Shown: positions 25,185-33,996, counted from the first letter of the stretch. The stretch: DNA of 64,000 nt from Brevundimonas sp. SORGH_AS_0993 (GCF_030818545.1 NZ_JAUTAH010000001.1:439001-503000); one strand, 5' to 3'. Program-made: numbers and translations. The notes: generated from the letters alone by a model not told the origin.

Positions 25185-25537
25185 TGGCGCGGCGGGACTT
25201 GAGCGGCTCGGTCGATTTCGCCGTACTGGAAAACATGACCGGCGGCGACGACGCCGTGACCGAGGAGGTCCTGGGCCTGTTCGTCAACCAGGCTGGTCTT
25301 TGGTCCGCCTTGCTGGACCCTAAGGTCGAGGGCTGGCGTGACGGGGTCCACACCATCCGTGGCGCGGCCGCCGGCATTGGGGCGGCCGATCTGGCCGCAC
25401 TCTGCGCCGAGGCCGAACGGTGCGACGCCGCCCTGGCCCCGGCCGCCCTGAACCGCGTCCGCACCGCCATGGATGCGGCCCTGGCGGACGTGGCGGCCTA
25501 TCGGCACGAACTGATGCTGCGGGGGCTCAAGGGCTGA
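25184..25537 (+). CDS. Hpt-domain (histidine phosphotransfer) protein
   Basis: A 117-aa protein, almost wholly one Hpt four-helix domain. The phospho-accepting histidine is His56 in DGVHTIRGAAAGIGA, the counterpart of HxxKG; here the K is replaced by R. EVLGLFVNQAGLWSALLD is the helix before it, and LAALCAEAER follows. It would relay phosphate between response-regulator receiver domains in the cytoplasm. The ATG overlaps the permease stop (TGATG), so the two are translationally coupled, an unusual pairing. No histidine kinase is nearby. Confidence 0.8.
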   Translation: MARRDLSGSVDFAVLENMTGGDDAVTEEVLGLFVNQAGLWSALLDPKVEGWRDGVHTIRGAAAGIGAADLAALCAEAERCDAALAPAALNRVRTAMDAALADVAAYRHELMLRGLKG

Positions 25538-25559
25538 CCGTCAGGCGTTGGAATTTTTT

Positions 25560-25580
25560 AGTGCACAAAAGTGCACTTTT
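25560..25580. terminator. Weak terminator-like hairpin
   Basis: AGTGCAC and GTGCACT pair around AAAA, with TTTTTT before and TTTT after, between the convergent Hpt and chorismate mutase genes. The rest of 25538-25723 shows nothing else clear. Confidence 0.55.
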
Positions 25581-25723
25581 CGATGCTGCGGCCAACGACG
25601 CTGGGGCCAAGCGTCATTATAGGGCTCCGGCCGAGCATGCGACGTCGATTGTCGTGAACGTCATCCAAGTCTTTGATTCCAAACGACTGGACGACGAATT
25701 TCTTGCGACATAGACCGCGCCGA

Positions 25724-26068
25724 CTAGACTCGGGTCCGATCCCAAGTGGAGAATTCGTGGGCGATGCAGCGGTCGATCAGCAGGCGCCACACCGGCTCGG
25801 CGATGTCGGGCGACAGGCCGTGGGTCTGGGCCGCGACCAGCACCTTTTCGACTACGTCGTCGATCCGCGCCTGGTCGAAGACGGCGTCCCGGTCGGGTTT
25901 GATGCGGGCGGCGGCGTCCATATAGCGCTGGCGCTCGGCCAGCAGGGCGACCAGGGCGCGGTCCAGGGCATCGACGCCTTGGCGGACATCGGCCATCGAC
26001 TGGCAGTCGGCCGGAGCGACACGGGGATCGACAGCGACGGTTGCTGCGACGGGGGCAGGGTGTTGCAT
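25724..26068 (-). CDS. Chorismate mutase (AroQ type)
   Basis: A 114-aa protein converting chorismate to prephenate for phenylalanine and tyrosine synthesis. The AroQ helical fold is seen in VRQGVDALDRALVALLAERQRYMDAAARIK (Arg and Lys at the expected active-site places, shown here in parts: VRQGVDALDR, RYMDAAARIK), followed by VFDQARIDDVVEKV and PVWRLLIDRCIAHEF. The start MQHPAPV at 26068 is chosen because upstream codons run into a repeated palindrome. Monofunctional, without a fused dehydratase. Isochorismate-pyruvate lyase is a related possibility. Confidence 0.82.
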   Translation of the reverse strand: MQHPAPVAATVAVDPRVAPADCQSMADVRQGVDALDRALVALLAERQRYMDAAARIKPDRDAVFDQARIDDVVEKVLVAAQTHGLSPDIAEPVWRLLIDRCIAHEFSTWDRTRV

Positions 26069-26080
26069 CAAAACTTTCCG

Positions 26081-26202
26081 CTCATCCCGGCGAAAGCCGG
26101 GACCCGGTGCTTTCGCTACACCGGTGTCTGGGATCAAGGGCGCAGATGGTCGCGAAAAACGGATCGCCCATAGAACTCGGTCCCGGCTTTCGCCGGGATG
26201 AG
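26081..26202. repeat. REP-like inverted repeat pair
   Basis: A 24-base unit at 26081-26104 (core CCCGGCGAAAGCCGGG) recurs as an exact reverse complement at 26179-26202. Each unit is itself a hairpin (CCCGGC, GAAA, GCCGGG). The 74-base spacer has no gene. This layout is that of paired REP elements, lying between two minus-strand genes. Confidence 0.75.
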
Positions 26203-26217
26203 TGGATTATTCAAGTG

Positions 26218-27033
26218 TCAACCGACGAACGCCCGTTCCAGAACGTAGTCGGCGGGTTCGGCGTTGGAGCCTTCCTTCAGCCCATAGGTCTCCAGCAGTT
26301 CGCCGGCTTCCTTGATCATGGCCATGGAGCCACACAGCATGACCCGATCCTTGGCCGGATCGAAACCGTCGGGCAGGCCCAGGTCGCGGAAAAAGTCGCC
26401 TGACCGGATGCGGTCGGTGATCCTGCCCGGCGTTCTGAATTCCTCGCGCGTTACGGTGGGATAGTAGGTCAATTGGGCCTTGGCCTCGTCGCCGATCAGC
26501 GGATCGTCGTGAATCTCGGCCGTGAAGAAGTCGCGGTAGGCCAGGTCGGCCACGCTGCGGACCGTGTGGATCACATAGACATGGCCGAAGCGGGAATAGG
26601 TTTCGGGATCGCGCGCCACGCTGAGCCAGGGCGCCAGACCCGTGCCCGTGCCGATCAGGAACAGCCGTTCGCCCCCGGTCAGGGCGTCCAGAACCAGGGT
26701 CCCGGTCGGCTTTTTGCCCATCAGGACGGTGTCGCCGGGCTGAATCTTTTGCAGGCGCGACGTCAGGGGGCCGTCTGCGACCTTGATGGAGAAGAACTCA
26801 AGTTCCTCGGCCCAGCAGGGACTGGCGATGGAATAGGCGCGCAGGATCGGCTTTCCCCCGTCCTCGCCTGGCAGGCCGATCATCACGAATTCGCCCGAGC
26901 GGAAGCGGAAATCCTCGGGCCGGCGCACGCCGAAGCTAAACAGACTGTCGGTCCAATGGCGCACCCACAGAACCTCCAGCGCGTTGAACGGACTGGCCTT
27001 GACGGGGGCGGGGGAGAGGGAGGCGTCGGTCAT
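26218..27033 (-). CDS. fpr: Ferredoxin--NADP+ reductase
   Basis: A 271-aa flavoprotein moving electrons between NADPH and ferredoxin or flavodoxin. The FAD-binding barrel has the RAYSIASP motif (about residues 65-72) and KVADGPLTSRLQ; the NADP-binding domain has LIGTGTGLAPWLS and VMLCGSMAMIKE. The C-terminus ends in AFVG, the bacterial subfamily form. Length and order match bacterial Fpr. Regulation is not evident; in proteobacteria it is often tied to oxidative stress. Confidence 0.93.
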   Translation of the reverse strand: MTDASLSPAPVKASPFNALEVLWVRHWTDSLFSFGVRRPEDFRFRSGEFVMIGLPGEDGGKPILRAYSIASPCWAEELEFFSIKVADGPLTSRLQKIQPGDTVLMGKKPTGTLVLDALTGGERLFLIGTGTGLAPWLSVARDPETYSRFGHVYVIHTVRSVADLAYRDFFTAEIHDDPLIGDEAKAQLTYYPTVTREEFRTPGRITDRIRSGDFFRDLGLPDGFDPAKDRVMLCGSMAMIKEAGELLETYGLKEGSNAEPADYVLERAFVG

Positions 27034-27139
27034 CGCGCGCTATCTAATGTGAGAACTCTTCGCAGGGAAGGACAAGCACCATCGCCGCGTGCGACTTTCC
27101 GCGTGACGGGTCGATAAAGGCCGATTAGCGTCCGGCGCC

Positions 27140-29392
27140 ATGCGCACCCTTCTCCTTGCTTCGACCATCCTCCTGTCCGCCACCTCGGCCCAAATAGGCC
27201 GAGCATGGGCGCAGGAAACGCCCTCCAACATTCTGACGCCCGAGCGGGTGTTCTCCAGCCCCAGTTTGAACGGTCCGGTCGCCAAGGGCGTCAGCCTCTC
27301 GCCGGATGGGCAGTTGGTGGCCTTCCTGCGCTCGCGCGACGACAATGTGGATGTTCAGGATCTGTGGGCGGCGCCGACCGGGCCGGGCGAACCCTATAAG
27401 CTGATCGATGCGCGGGCCCTGGTTCCCGACGCGGGCGAGTTGTCGGAGGCCGAAAAGGCCCGGCGTGAACGGATGCGGATCAGCGCGCGCGGCGTGGTGG
27501 AATATTCGTGGGACCAGCAGGGCCGATATATTCTGGCGCCGCTGGAAGGCGACATCTTTCTGGCCAACCGGGGCGACGGCAAGGTGCGTCGGCTGACCCA
27601 GACCCCCGCCGACGAAATCGATGCGAAGGTCTCGCCCAAGGGCAGCTATGTCTCCTATGTCCGCGACCAGAACCTGATCGTCTATGATCTGGCCAGCGGT
27701 CGCGAGACGCCGATCACAGACGACGGCGCGGGCCTGATTTCCTGGGGCACGGCCGAGTTCATCGCCCAGGAAGAGATGGGCCGCGATACGGGCTATTGGT
27801 GGAGCCCGGACGAACGCTACATCGCCCTGACCCGCGTAGATGAAAGCCCCGTCGATATCGTGCCGCGCTTCGAGATCGCCGGCGGCGGCGCCACCATGGT
27901 GGAGCAACGTTATCCCCGCGCCGGCCGCCCCAATGCGGTGGTCGAACTGTATGTGCGTGATCTGCAGAGCGGGGCGCGCGTCAAGGTAGACCTGGGCGCC
28001 AACACCGATATCTATCTGGCGCGGGTGAACTGGTCCGGCGACGGCAAGACCCTGTATGTCCAGCGCCAGTCGCGGGACCAGAAGACCCTGGACCTGTTGA
28101 GCGTCGATCCGACCACGGGCGCCTCGCGTGTGATCCTGAGCCAGAAGGCGCAGGCCTGGGTCGATCTGAACGACGACTTCCGCGTACTGAAGGATGGCCG
28201 CTTCATCTGGTCCAACGAGGATTCGGGCTGGCGGCATCTGTATCTGTACGACCGCGACGGACGGCGCATCCGGGCGATCACGCGCGGCGACTATCCGGTC
28301 AAGCATCTGGACGGCGTCAACGAACAGACCGGCGACGTCTACTTCACCGCCTCGATGCGCGACGGCAAGGAACTGCCGATCGAGCAGCAGATGTTCCGCG
28401 CCAATCTGAACCGCGCGGTCGAGCCGGTCGCGGTGACGCCGGGCGGCGGCTGGTGGACAGTGTCGGTCAACGGGCCGGCGACGGCCTATGTCGGCAACTA
28501 TTCCGATCCGCAGACCCCGCCGCAATCGGCGCTTTACCGGATCGACGGCACGCGCGTGCGGTGGATCGAGGAAAACAGGCTGGACGCCAGCCACCCATTC
28601 GCGCCCTACGCCTCGCGTCTGCGCGCGCCCGAGTTCGGCACGATGCAGAGCCACGGCCAGACCCTGGTGTGGCGCATGACCACCCCGCCGGGCTTCGATC
28701 CGTCGAAGAAATATCCGGTGGTGATGCAGGTGTACGGCGGCCCTGGCACCGGCGCGGGCGTGCAGAAGAGCTGGCAGCCGCTGACCAACCAATTGCTGAC
28801 CGAGGCCGGCTATATCGTCTTACGCCTCGATAACCGGGGCGAGGGGAATCGGTCGCAGGCGTTCGAGACCAGCATCTATCGCCGCCTGGGCCTTCCGGCG
28901 GTCGAGGATCAGGCCCAGGCCGCCCAATGGCTGAAGACCCTGCCCTATGTCGATGCCGACCATATCGCGGTGATGGGCTGGAGTTTCGGCGGCTTCCTCA
29001 GCCTGCTGACCCTGACCGACAAGGACGCGAACCTGGCGGCGGCCCTGGCCGGCGCGGCGCCGACGCAGTGGGGGCTGTACGACACCCACTACACCGAACG
29101 CTATATGTCGACACCGCAGGACAATCCTGAAGGCTACGCCGCCACCGACATCCTGCCGCGCCTAGACAATCTGACGGGACGGTTGCTGATCCTGCACGGC
29201 ATGGCCGACGACAATGTCATTTTCGGCAACGCCACCCGCGTGATCGACGCCCTGCAGGCCAAGAGCGTTCCGTTCGAGATGATGCTCTATCCCGGCCAGC
29301 GGCACGGCGTCCGCGGCGATCCGAGGCAGATGCAGCAATGGCGCACCTATCTGGACTTCCTGGACCGCACCATCGGCAAGCGGGCGAAGTAG
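27140..29392 (+). CDS. Dipeptidyl peptidase IV family serine protease (S9B)
   Basis: A 750-aa exported peptidase removing Xaa-Pro or Xaa-Ala dipeptides. The signal peptide is LLLASTILLSATSAQIGRAWA. The beta-propeller domain is seen with YSWDQQGRYILAPLEGD and WGTAEFIAQEEMGRDTGYWW, the latter holding the paired glutamates that bind the substrate N-terminus. The alpha/beta-hydrolase domain has GWSFGGF with Ser615, HGMADDNV with Asp690 and GQRHGVRG with His722, a complete triad. No start other than ATG 27140 gives the signal peptide. It stands alone, divergent from fpr. Confidence 0.93.
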   Translation: MRTLLLASTILLSATSAQIGRAWAQETPSNILTPERVFSSPSLNGPVAKGVSLSPDGQLVAFLRSRDDNVDVQDLWAAPTGPGEPYKLIDARALVPDAGELSEAEKARRERMRISARGVVEYSWDQQGRYILAPLEGDIFLANRGDGKVRRLTQTPADEIDAKVSPKGSYVSYVRDQNLIVYDLASGRETPITDDGAGLISWGTAEFIAQEEMGRDTGYWWSPDERYIALTRVDESPVDIVPRFEIAGGGATMVEQRYPRAGRPNAVVELYVRDLQSGARVKVDLGANTDIYLARVNWSGDGKTLYVQRQSRDQKTLDLLSVDPTTGASRVILSQKAQAWVDLNDDFRVLKDGRFIWSNEDSGWRHLYLYDRDGRRIRAITRGDYPVKHLDGVNEQTGDVYFTASMRDGKELPIEQQMFRANLNRAVEPVAVTPGGGWWTVSVNGPATAYVGNYSDPQTPPQSALYRIDGTRVRWIEENRLDASHPFAPYASRLRAPEFGTMQSHGQTLVWRMTTPPGFDPSKKYPVVMQVYGGPGTGAGVQKSWQPLTNQLLTEAGYIVLRLDNRGEGNRSQAFETSIYRRLGLPAVEDQAQAAQWLKTLPYVDADHIAVMGWSFGGFLSLLTLTDKDANLAAALAGAAPTQWGLYDTHYTERYMSTPQDNPEGYAATDILPRLDNLTGRLLILHGMADDNVIFGNATRVIDALQAKSVPFEMMLYPGQRHGVRGDPRQMQQWRTYLDFLDRTIGKRAK

Positions 29393-29494
29393 GCCCGCGC
29401 GATGCATCCTTTCCCTGCTTGGCGCCTTGATCAGGTCTGTCGCAGGGAGAGGGTGAATGTCGGGACGGACGGCTGCCGGGCCAGGGCTTCGGCG

Positions 29495-29773
29495 GTGAGC
29501 GAACTGATCGCCAATGTTGTCGGTTCGGCGGCGGCCCTATGTTCCATCACCAGTTTCGCGCCCCAGGCGATCAAGATCTGGAAGGAGCGGGACGCCTCTT
29601 CGGTCAGTCTGAAGACCTATTCCCTGACCGTGACCTGTTTCGTTCTGTGGGTCGTTTATGGGGTGATGACCAAGGCGTGGCCGGTGACGGTCGCCAACGC
29701 CTGCGCCCTGGTGATGGCGTCGGGCGTACTGGCTATGAAGTGGCGGTTTCGCGACGGCGATCCCGACGATTGA
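29495..29773 (+). CDS. SemiSWEET / PQ-loop sugar transporter
   Basis: A 92-aa membrane protein with three hydrophobic segments and the PQ-loop motif (SFAPQAIKIWKERDASSVSL), which identifies bacterial SemiSWEETs; these dimerise to move sugars down a gradient. The rest (TYSLTVTCFVLWVVYGV, PVTVANACALVMASGVLAM) fits the triple-helix bundle. GTG 29495 is chosen as start because it gives the normal family length; the frame is open upstream to 29402. The cargo is not known. Confidence 0.85.
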   Translation: MSELIANVVGSAAALCSITSFAPQAIKIWKERDASSVSLKTYSLTVTCFVLWVVYGVMTKAWPVTVANACALVMASGVLAMKWRFRDGDPDD

Positions 29774-29839
29774 CGATTTGATCCTTGTCAAGGCAGATCA
29801 GATCGACCGGGCGCACAAGGCGGCAAAAGGAGATTTCCG

Positions 29840-29950
29840 ATGCCAGAAGCCGCCGTGCCCTTTATCGCCGCCATCGTCGCGGCCTTCGTCTTCTTCATGA
29901 TCGCCATCGGTGGCGCCAGCTTTTATAGCCGCTCTTCCGACGAGAAGTGA
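29840..29950 (+). CDS. Small membrane protein of 36 aa
   Basis: ATG 29840 follows a strong Shine-Dalgarno (AAAGGAG, 7 bases away), and the frame ends at TGA 29948-29950. The peptide begins MPEAAVPFIAAIVAAFVFF and ends SRSSDEK: a single transmembrane helix with a short charged tail. No family is recognised. It lies between the SemiSWEET and SCP2 genes on the same strand. The good ribosome site and helical pattern support a real gene. Confidence 0.6.
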   Translation: MPEAAVPFIAAIVAAFVFFMIAIGGASFYSRSSDEK

Positions 29951-30034
29951 CGCCACCTTTACCCGACGTGATCTTGGCGCCTCGGCGAGGGCGGGGTAGG
30001 GCTGGGGTTCAACCGTCCTATGGGAGACGCCCCT

Positions 30035-30340
30035 ATGCCTGATCTGGCTCAAGTTACCGAACACATCCGCGGCGCCGTCGGCGACAACTCCGGTCTCGGC
30101 AAGACCGTCAAGCTGGACTTGGGCGACGAAGGCAAGATCTTCATCGACGGAGCCTCGGTGCCCAACACCGTCACCAACGAAGACAAGCCCGCCGACGCCA
30201 CCGTCTCGATCAAATGGGACGACTTCCTGGCTCTGTCGGAAGGCAAGCTGGACCCGATGATGGCCTTCATGCAGGGCAAGCTGAAGATCGCCGGCGACAT
30301 GATGATCGCCCAGAAGCTGGCGCCGCTGCTGAAGCGCTGA
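30035..30340 (+). CDS. SCP2 sterol-binding domain protein
   Basis: A 101-aa single-domain protein of the sterol carrier protein 2 fold: VKLDLGDEGKIFIDG, ADATVSIKWDDFLALSEGKLD, then MMAFMQGKLKIAGDMMIAQKLAPLL, the family's signature end. It would bind lipids or acyl-CoA in a hydrophobic tunnel in the cytoplasm. ATG 30035 has GGGAG 8 bases upstream; ATG 30020 is the alternative. The acyl-CoA dehydrogenase downstream fits a lipid-handling role. Confidence 0.9.
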   Translation: MPDLAQVTEHIRGAVGDNSGLGKTVKLDLGDEGKIFIDGASVPNTVTNEDKPADATVSIKWDDFLALSEGKLDPMMAFMQGKLKIAGDMMIAQKLAPLLKR

Positions 30341-30363
30341 TGCCGGTCTGATGTGACCAGAAC

Positions 30364-30398
30364 AGACGGCGCGGCGCCCGAACGGGTCCGCGCCGTCT
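30364..30398 (+). terminator. Hairpin after SCP2 gene
   Basis: The 11-bp arms AGACGGCGCGG and CCGCGCCGTCT enclose a second small hairpin (CCCG, AA, CGGG). The T run is poor. Confidence 0.6.
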
Positions 30399-30445
30399 TC
30401 GTATCGGGCGCCCGGCAAGAGGCGCGAACGGGAAGAGGGAACACC

Positions 30446-31657
30446 ATGGATTTCAAGCATTCCGACCGAGCCCTTGAATGGCAGGATCGCGTCCGCCGCT
30501 TTCTGGACGCAGAGGTCGTGTCGAACGAGGCGCTGTATTTCGACCAGGTGCGCGAGGATTCGACACGCCAGCCGCCGATCATGGAGGCGATGAAGGCCAA
30601 GGCGCGCGAGGCGGGGCTGTGGAACATGTTCCTGCCCGGCGACCACGGGGCCGGGCTGACCAATCTGGAATATGCGCCGCTGGCCGAACTGATGGGGCGG
30701 CGCCTGTGGTCAGCCGAGGTGTTCAACTGCAACGCCCCCGACACCGGCAATATGGAAGTCCTGCACATGTACGGCGACGCCGCGCAGCAGGCGCGTTGGC
30801 TCAAGCCCCTTATGGCGGGCGAGATACGCTCCGCCTTCCTGATGACCGAACCCGAGGTCGCTTCTTCGGACGCCACGAACATTCAGACCCGGATCGAGCG
30901 CGACGGCGACCACTATGTCATTAACGGCCGCAAGTGGTGGTCGACCAACATGGGTCATCCGAACGTCGCCGTGACCATCGTGATGGGCAAGACCGACCCC
31001 GAGGCGGCCGTCCACGCCCAACAGTCCCAGATCATCGTGCCCGTCGACACGCCTGGTTTCCGGGTCGAGCGGATGCTGTCGGTCTTCGGTTATGACGAAA
31101 AGCCCATCGGCCATGCCGAGGTGGTGCTGGAGAACGTCCGAGTGCCGGCCGCGAATCTGATCGCGGGCGAGGGGCGGGGCTTCGAGATCGCGCAAGGACG
31201 CCTGGGGCCGGGACGCATCCACCACTGTATGCGCACCATCGGCGCGGCCGAACGGGCGCTGGACCTGATGGTCGAACGCCTGCTGAGCCGCACGGCCTTC
31301 CGCAAGCAGTTGTCCGAGCATTCGGTGTGGGAACAGCGCGTCGCGGAGGCCCGCACCAATATCGAGATGTGTCGCCTCCTGGTGCTGAAGGCCGCCTGGA
31401 TGATGGACGAGGTCGGGGCCAAGAACGCCCGCTCCGAGATCGCTCAGATCAAAGTCGCGGCGCCGAAGATGGCTCTCAAGGTCATCGACGACGCTATTCA
31501 GGCGTTCGGCGGGGCCGGCGTATCGGGCGATACGCCTCTAGCCGAACTATACGCAGGCGTGCGGACCCTGCGGATCGCCGACGGCCCGGACGAGGTCCAC
31601 AATCGCACCATCGCACGGCTGGAATACGCCAGACAGGGCGAGACGGGCGGTCGCTAA
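30446..31657 (+). CDS. Acyl-CoA dehydrogenase
   Basis: A 403-aa flavoenzyme introducing a double bond into acyl-CoA. The N-terminal helical domain is followed by [20 protein letters not shown] (flavin contact) and [17 protein letters not shown]; the C-terminal domain has [20 protein letters not shown] and [34 protein letters not shown] (in two parts [15 protein letters not shown] and [10 protein letters not shown]), with the C-terminal region typical of the ACAD10/11-like group. The start MDFKHS follows GGAAGAGGGA. The chain length specificity is unknown. SCP2 lies upstream. Confidence 0.9.
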   Translation: MDFKHSDRALEWQDRVRRFLDAEVVSNEALYFDQVREDSTRQPPIMEAMKAKAREAGLWNMFLPGDHGAGLTNLEYAPLAELMGRRLWSAEVFNCNAPDTGNMEVLHMYGDAAQQARWLKPLMAGEIRSAFLMTEPEVASSDATNIQTRIERDGDHYVINGRKWWSTNMGHPNVAVTIVMGKTDPEAAVHAQQSQIIVPVDTPGFRVERMLSVFGYDEKPIGHAEVVLENVRVPAANLIAGEGRGFEIAQGRLGPGRIHHCMRTIGAAERALDLMVERLLSRTAFRKQLSEHSVWEQRVAEARTNIEMCRLLVLKAAWMMDEVGAKNARSEIAQIKVAAPKMALKVIDDAIQAFGGAGVSGDTPLAELYAGVRTLRIADGPDEVHNRTIARLEYARQGETGGR

Positions 31658-31684
31658 ACATCTGAATCCGTATAAAACTCTGGC

Positions 31685-31709
31685 GGAACTTCGAGCCTGT
31701 CGCAACGTT
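31685..31709 (+). promoter_or_regulatory. EcfG/SigT-type general stress promoter of egtB-egtD
   Basis: GGAAC (31685-31689), 16 bases, then CGTT (31706-31709). This matches the alphaproteobacterial general stress sigma factor consensus exactly, 29 bases before the start codon. Confidence 0.75.
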
Positions 31710-31737
31710 TGGCGACGGGAAGCGAGGAAACGACCGA

Positions 31738-33921
31738 ATGGCGCGGGACGGATTGCCGGACACGCACGCGCATGAGCGGGCGCAATCTTCAGATCGGTTG
31801 GACATCGACCGCTTCCGGCAAATTCGCTCGGCCATGCCGCAGTTGGCGCAAGGATTGTCGCCCGAGGACCTGTCGGCCCAGTCCATGCCCGACTGCAGCC
31901 CCGGCAAATGGCATCTGGCGCACACCAGCTGGTTCTTCGAGGCCATGATCCTGGCGGCCGAGCCGGGCTATCAGCCGGTCGATCCTCGGTTCCAGCGGTT
32001 GTTCAACTCCTACTATGAGGCGTTGGGCGACCGCGTGGCCCGGCATCAGCGCGGCCTGATGACCCGGCCGTCGCTCAGCGAAGTGATGGCCTATCGGCGG
32101 GAGGTGGACCGTCGCCTGGTCGAATGGCTGGCGCGGGGAAAGGGCGACGTGCGCCTGCGCTATCTGTTCGAACTGGGCCTGCATCACGACCAGCAGCATC
32201 AGGAGCTGTTCCTGATGGACCTGCTGAACTTGATGGCCTGTTCGCCCCTTGACCCCGCCGCCTATGCCGGGGAGCCGCACGGAGCAGTGCGCCAGAGGCC
32301 GCGCGGCGGCATGGCGACGTTCGATGGCGGTCTGACGCGCATCGGTCATGACGGGCCGGACTTCGCCTTCGACAATGAGGGACCCGCGCATAGGGTCTGG
32401 CTGGAGCCCTTCGCCCTGGCGGCTGATCTGACCACCAACGGGGAATGGATCGCCTTCATCGAGGATGACGGCTACGCCCGGCCCGAACTCTGGCTGTCCG
32501 ACGGCTGGGCCGTGGTGAAGGCCGAAGGCTGGACGGCGCCGCTTTATTGGCGGCGCGGCGATGACTGTTGGACGACCCTGAGCCTGACTGGCCGCATTCC
32601 GGTCGATCCGGCCGCGCCGGTGCGCCACGTCAGTTTCTACGAGGCGGACGCCTTTGCCCGCTGGGCGGGCAAGCGGCTGCCGACCGAGGCGGAATGGGAG
32701 CAGGCCGCGCGCACGCGGCCTGACGCCTTCTCCCACCTGACCGGCGAAGTCTGGCAATGGACGTCCAGCGCCTATGCCCCCTATCCCGGCTTTCAACCGA
32801 CGCCAGGCACAGCCGCCGAGTACAATGGAAAATTCATGGCCAATCAGATGGTTCTTCGCGGCGGTTCGTTCGCCACGCCAGAAGGACACACGCGCGTGAC
32901 CTATCGCAACTTCTTCTATCCGGGCCAGCGCTGGGCGTTCGCCGGCGTGAGGCTGGCCGCCGACGCTCCAAATGATCGACGCGCCGCATCGGAAGACGAT
33001 CAGACCGCGGCCTTCCAGCAAGATTTGATCGAGGGCCTGTCGCGCCCGCAGAAGGCCGTGCCGCCCAAATGGCTCTATGACGCCGAAGGCTCGCGCCTGT
33101 TCGAGGACATCACGACTCTGCAAGAATACTATCCGACCCGTCAGGAGACGGCGCTTTTGCGCGCACAGGCGATGGTCCTGACGGCCGAGTTCGGACCGGA
33201 CGCCGTGCTGGTCGAGTTCGGCTCGGGCGCCAGCGAGAAGACGCGACTGCTTCTGGACGCCGCGCCGGACCTGGGAGCTTATGTGCCGCTGGATATCAGC
33301 GAGACGGCCCTGTCGGAGGCGGCAGGCCGTCTGCGTTCCGCCTATCCGACGCTGCGTGTCGAGCCGATTTTGGGGGACTTCGAGACCTTGGCGCCCTTGC
33401 CCGACGACCTACCGAAGGGCCGGAGAATCGGCTTCTTCCCAGGATCCACCATCGGCAATCTGGAGCCGGAAGAAGCGGTGCGGTTCCTGGCCTCGGCGCG
33501 GACGCTGCTGGGGGAGGGGGCCTTGTTCATCCTGGGGGTGGACCTGGTCAAGACCCCGGAGGTCCTGGTGGCGGCCTATGACGATGCGCAGAGCGTGACG
33601 GCGGCGTTCAACCGCAATCTGCTGGTTCGCGCCAACGCCGAACTGGACGCCGACTTCGATCTTAACGCCTTCCGCCACCGCGCGATCTGGAACGCCGAAC
33701 AGTCGCGGATGGAGATGCATCTGGAAGCCGTGTGTCCCACGGCAGCCCAAATCGACGGTCGCCGGTTCGATTTCGCCAAGGGCGAGACCATCCATACCGA
33801 GAGTTCGCGCAAGTTCACGCAAACGTCTGTCACGGACATGGCGCAGGCGGCGGGATGGCGGATCGTGCGGTTCGACGCCTCGCCCGCGCCGTCGTTCGCT
33901 CTGGTGCTGATGTCGGCTTGA
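31738..33921 (+). CDS. EgtB-EgtD fusion: ergothioneine sulfoxide synthase plus histidine methyltransferase
   Basis: A single 727-aa chain that holds two enzymes of ergothioneine synthesis. Residues about 20-165 are the DinB-like part of EgtB with the iron ligands His62 (HLAHTSWFFE), His150 and His154 (HHDQQHQE). Residues about 190-408 are the formylglycine-generating-enzyme-like part (GEVWQWTSSAY, MVLRGGSFAT, FAGVRLA). Residues about 425-727 are EgtD: KWLYDAEGSRLFEDI, SAM site VEFGSGASEKTRLLL, PLDISETAL, FFPGSTIGNLEPEEA and GETIHTESSRKFT. EgtD trimethylates histidine to hercynine; EgtB adds sulfur. Both parts are near full length with a linker of only about 20 residues. Fungal Egt1 has the opposite domain order. 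No egtA, egtC or egtE is in the window. Confidence 0.93.
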   Translation: MARDGLPDTHAHERAQSSDRLDIDRFRQIRSAMPQLAQGLSPEDLSAQSMPDCSPGKWHLAHTSWFFEAMILAAEPGYQPVDPRFQRLFNSYYEALGDRVARHQRGLMTRPSLSEVMAYRREVDRRLVEWLARGKGDVRLRYLFELGLHHDQQHQELFLMDLLNLMACSPLDPAAYAGEPHGAVRQRPRGGMATFDGGLTRIGHDGPDFAFDNEGPAHRVWLEPFALAADLTTNGEWIAFIEDDGYARPELWLSDGWAVVKAEGWTAPLYWRRGDDCWTTLSLTGRIPVDPAAPVRHVSFYEADAFARWAGKRLPTEAEWEQAARTRPDAFSHLTGEVWQWTSSAYAPYPGFQPTPGTAAEYNGKFMANQMVLRGGSFATPEGHTRVTYRNFFYPGQRWAFAGVRLAADAPNDRRAASEDDQTAAFQQDLIEGLSRPQKAVPPKWLYDAEGSRLFEDITTLQEYYPTRQETALLRAQAMVLTAEFGPDAVLVEFGSGASEKTRLLLDAAPDLGAYVPLDISETALSEAAGRLRSAYPTLRVEPILGDFETLAPLPDDLPKGRRIGFFPGSTIGNLEPEEAVRFLASARTLLGEGALFILGVDLVKTPEVLVAAYDDAQSVTAAFNRNLLVRANAELDADFDLNAFRHRAIWNAEQSRMEMHLEAVCPTAAQIDGRRFDFAKGETIHTESSRKFTQTSVTDMAQAAGWRIVRFDASPAPSFALVLMSA

Positions 33922-33966
33922 CGCGACCCCAGGCGGGAGCGATGCGAGCCGAGCGGTAGGTATGAA

Positions 33967-33996
33967 AAGGGCGGCGAACCGGAGTTCGCCGCCCTT
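33967..33996. terminator. Bidirectional terminator
   Basis: AAGGGCGGCGAAC pairs perfectly with GTTCGCCGCCCTT around CGGA, between the convergent egtB-egtD and KGG genes. Confidence 0.85.
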
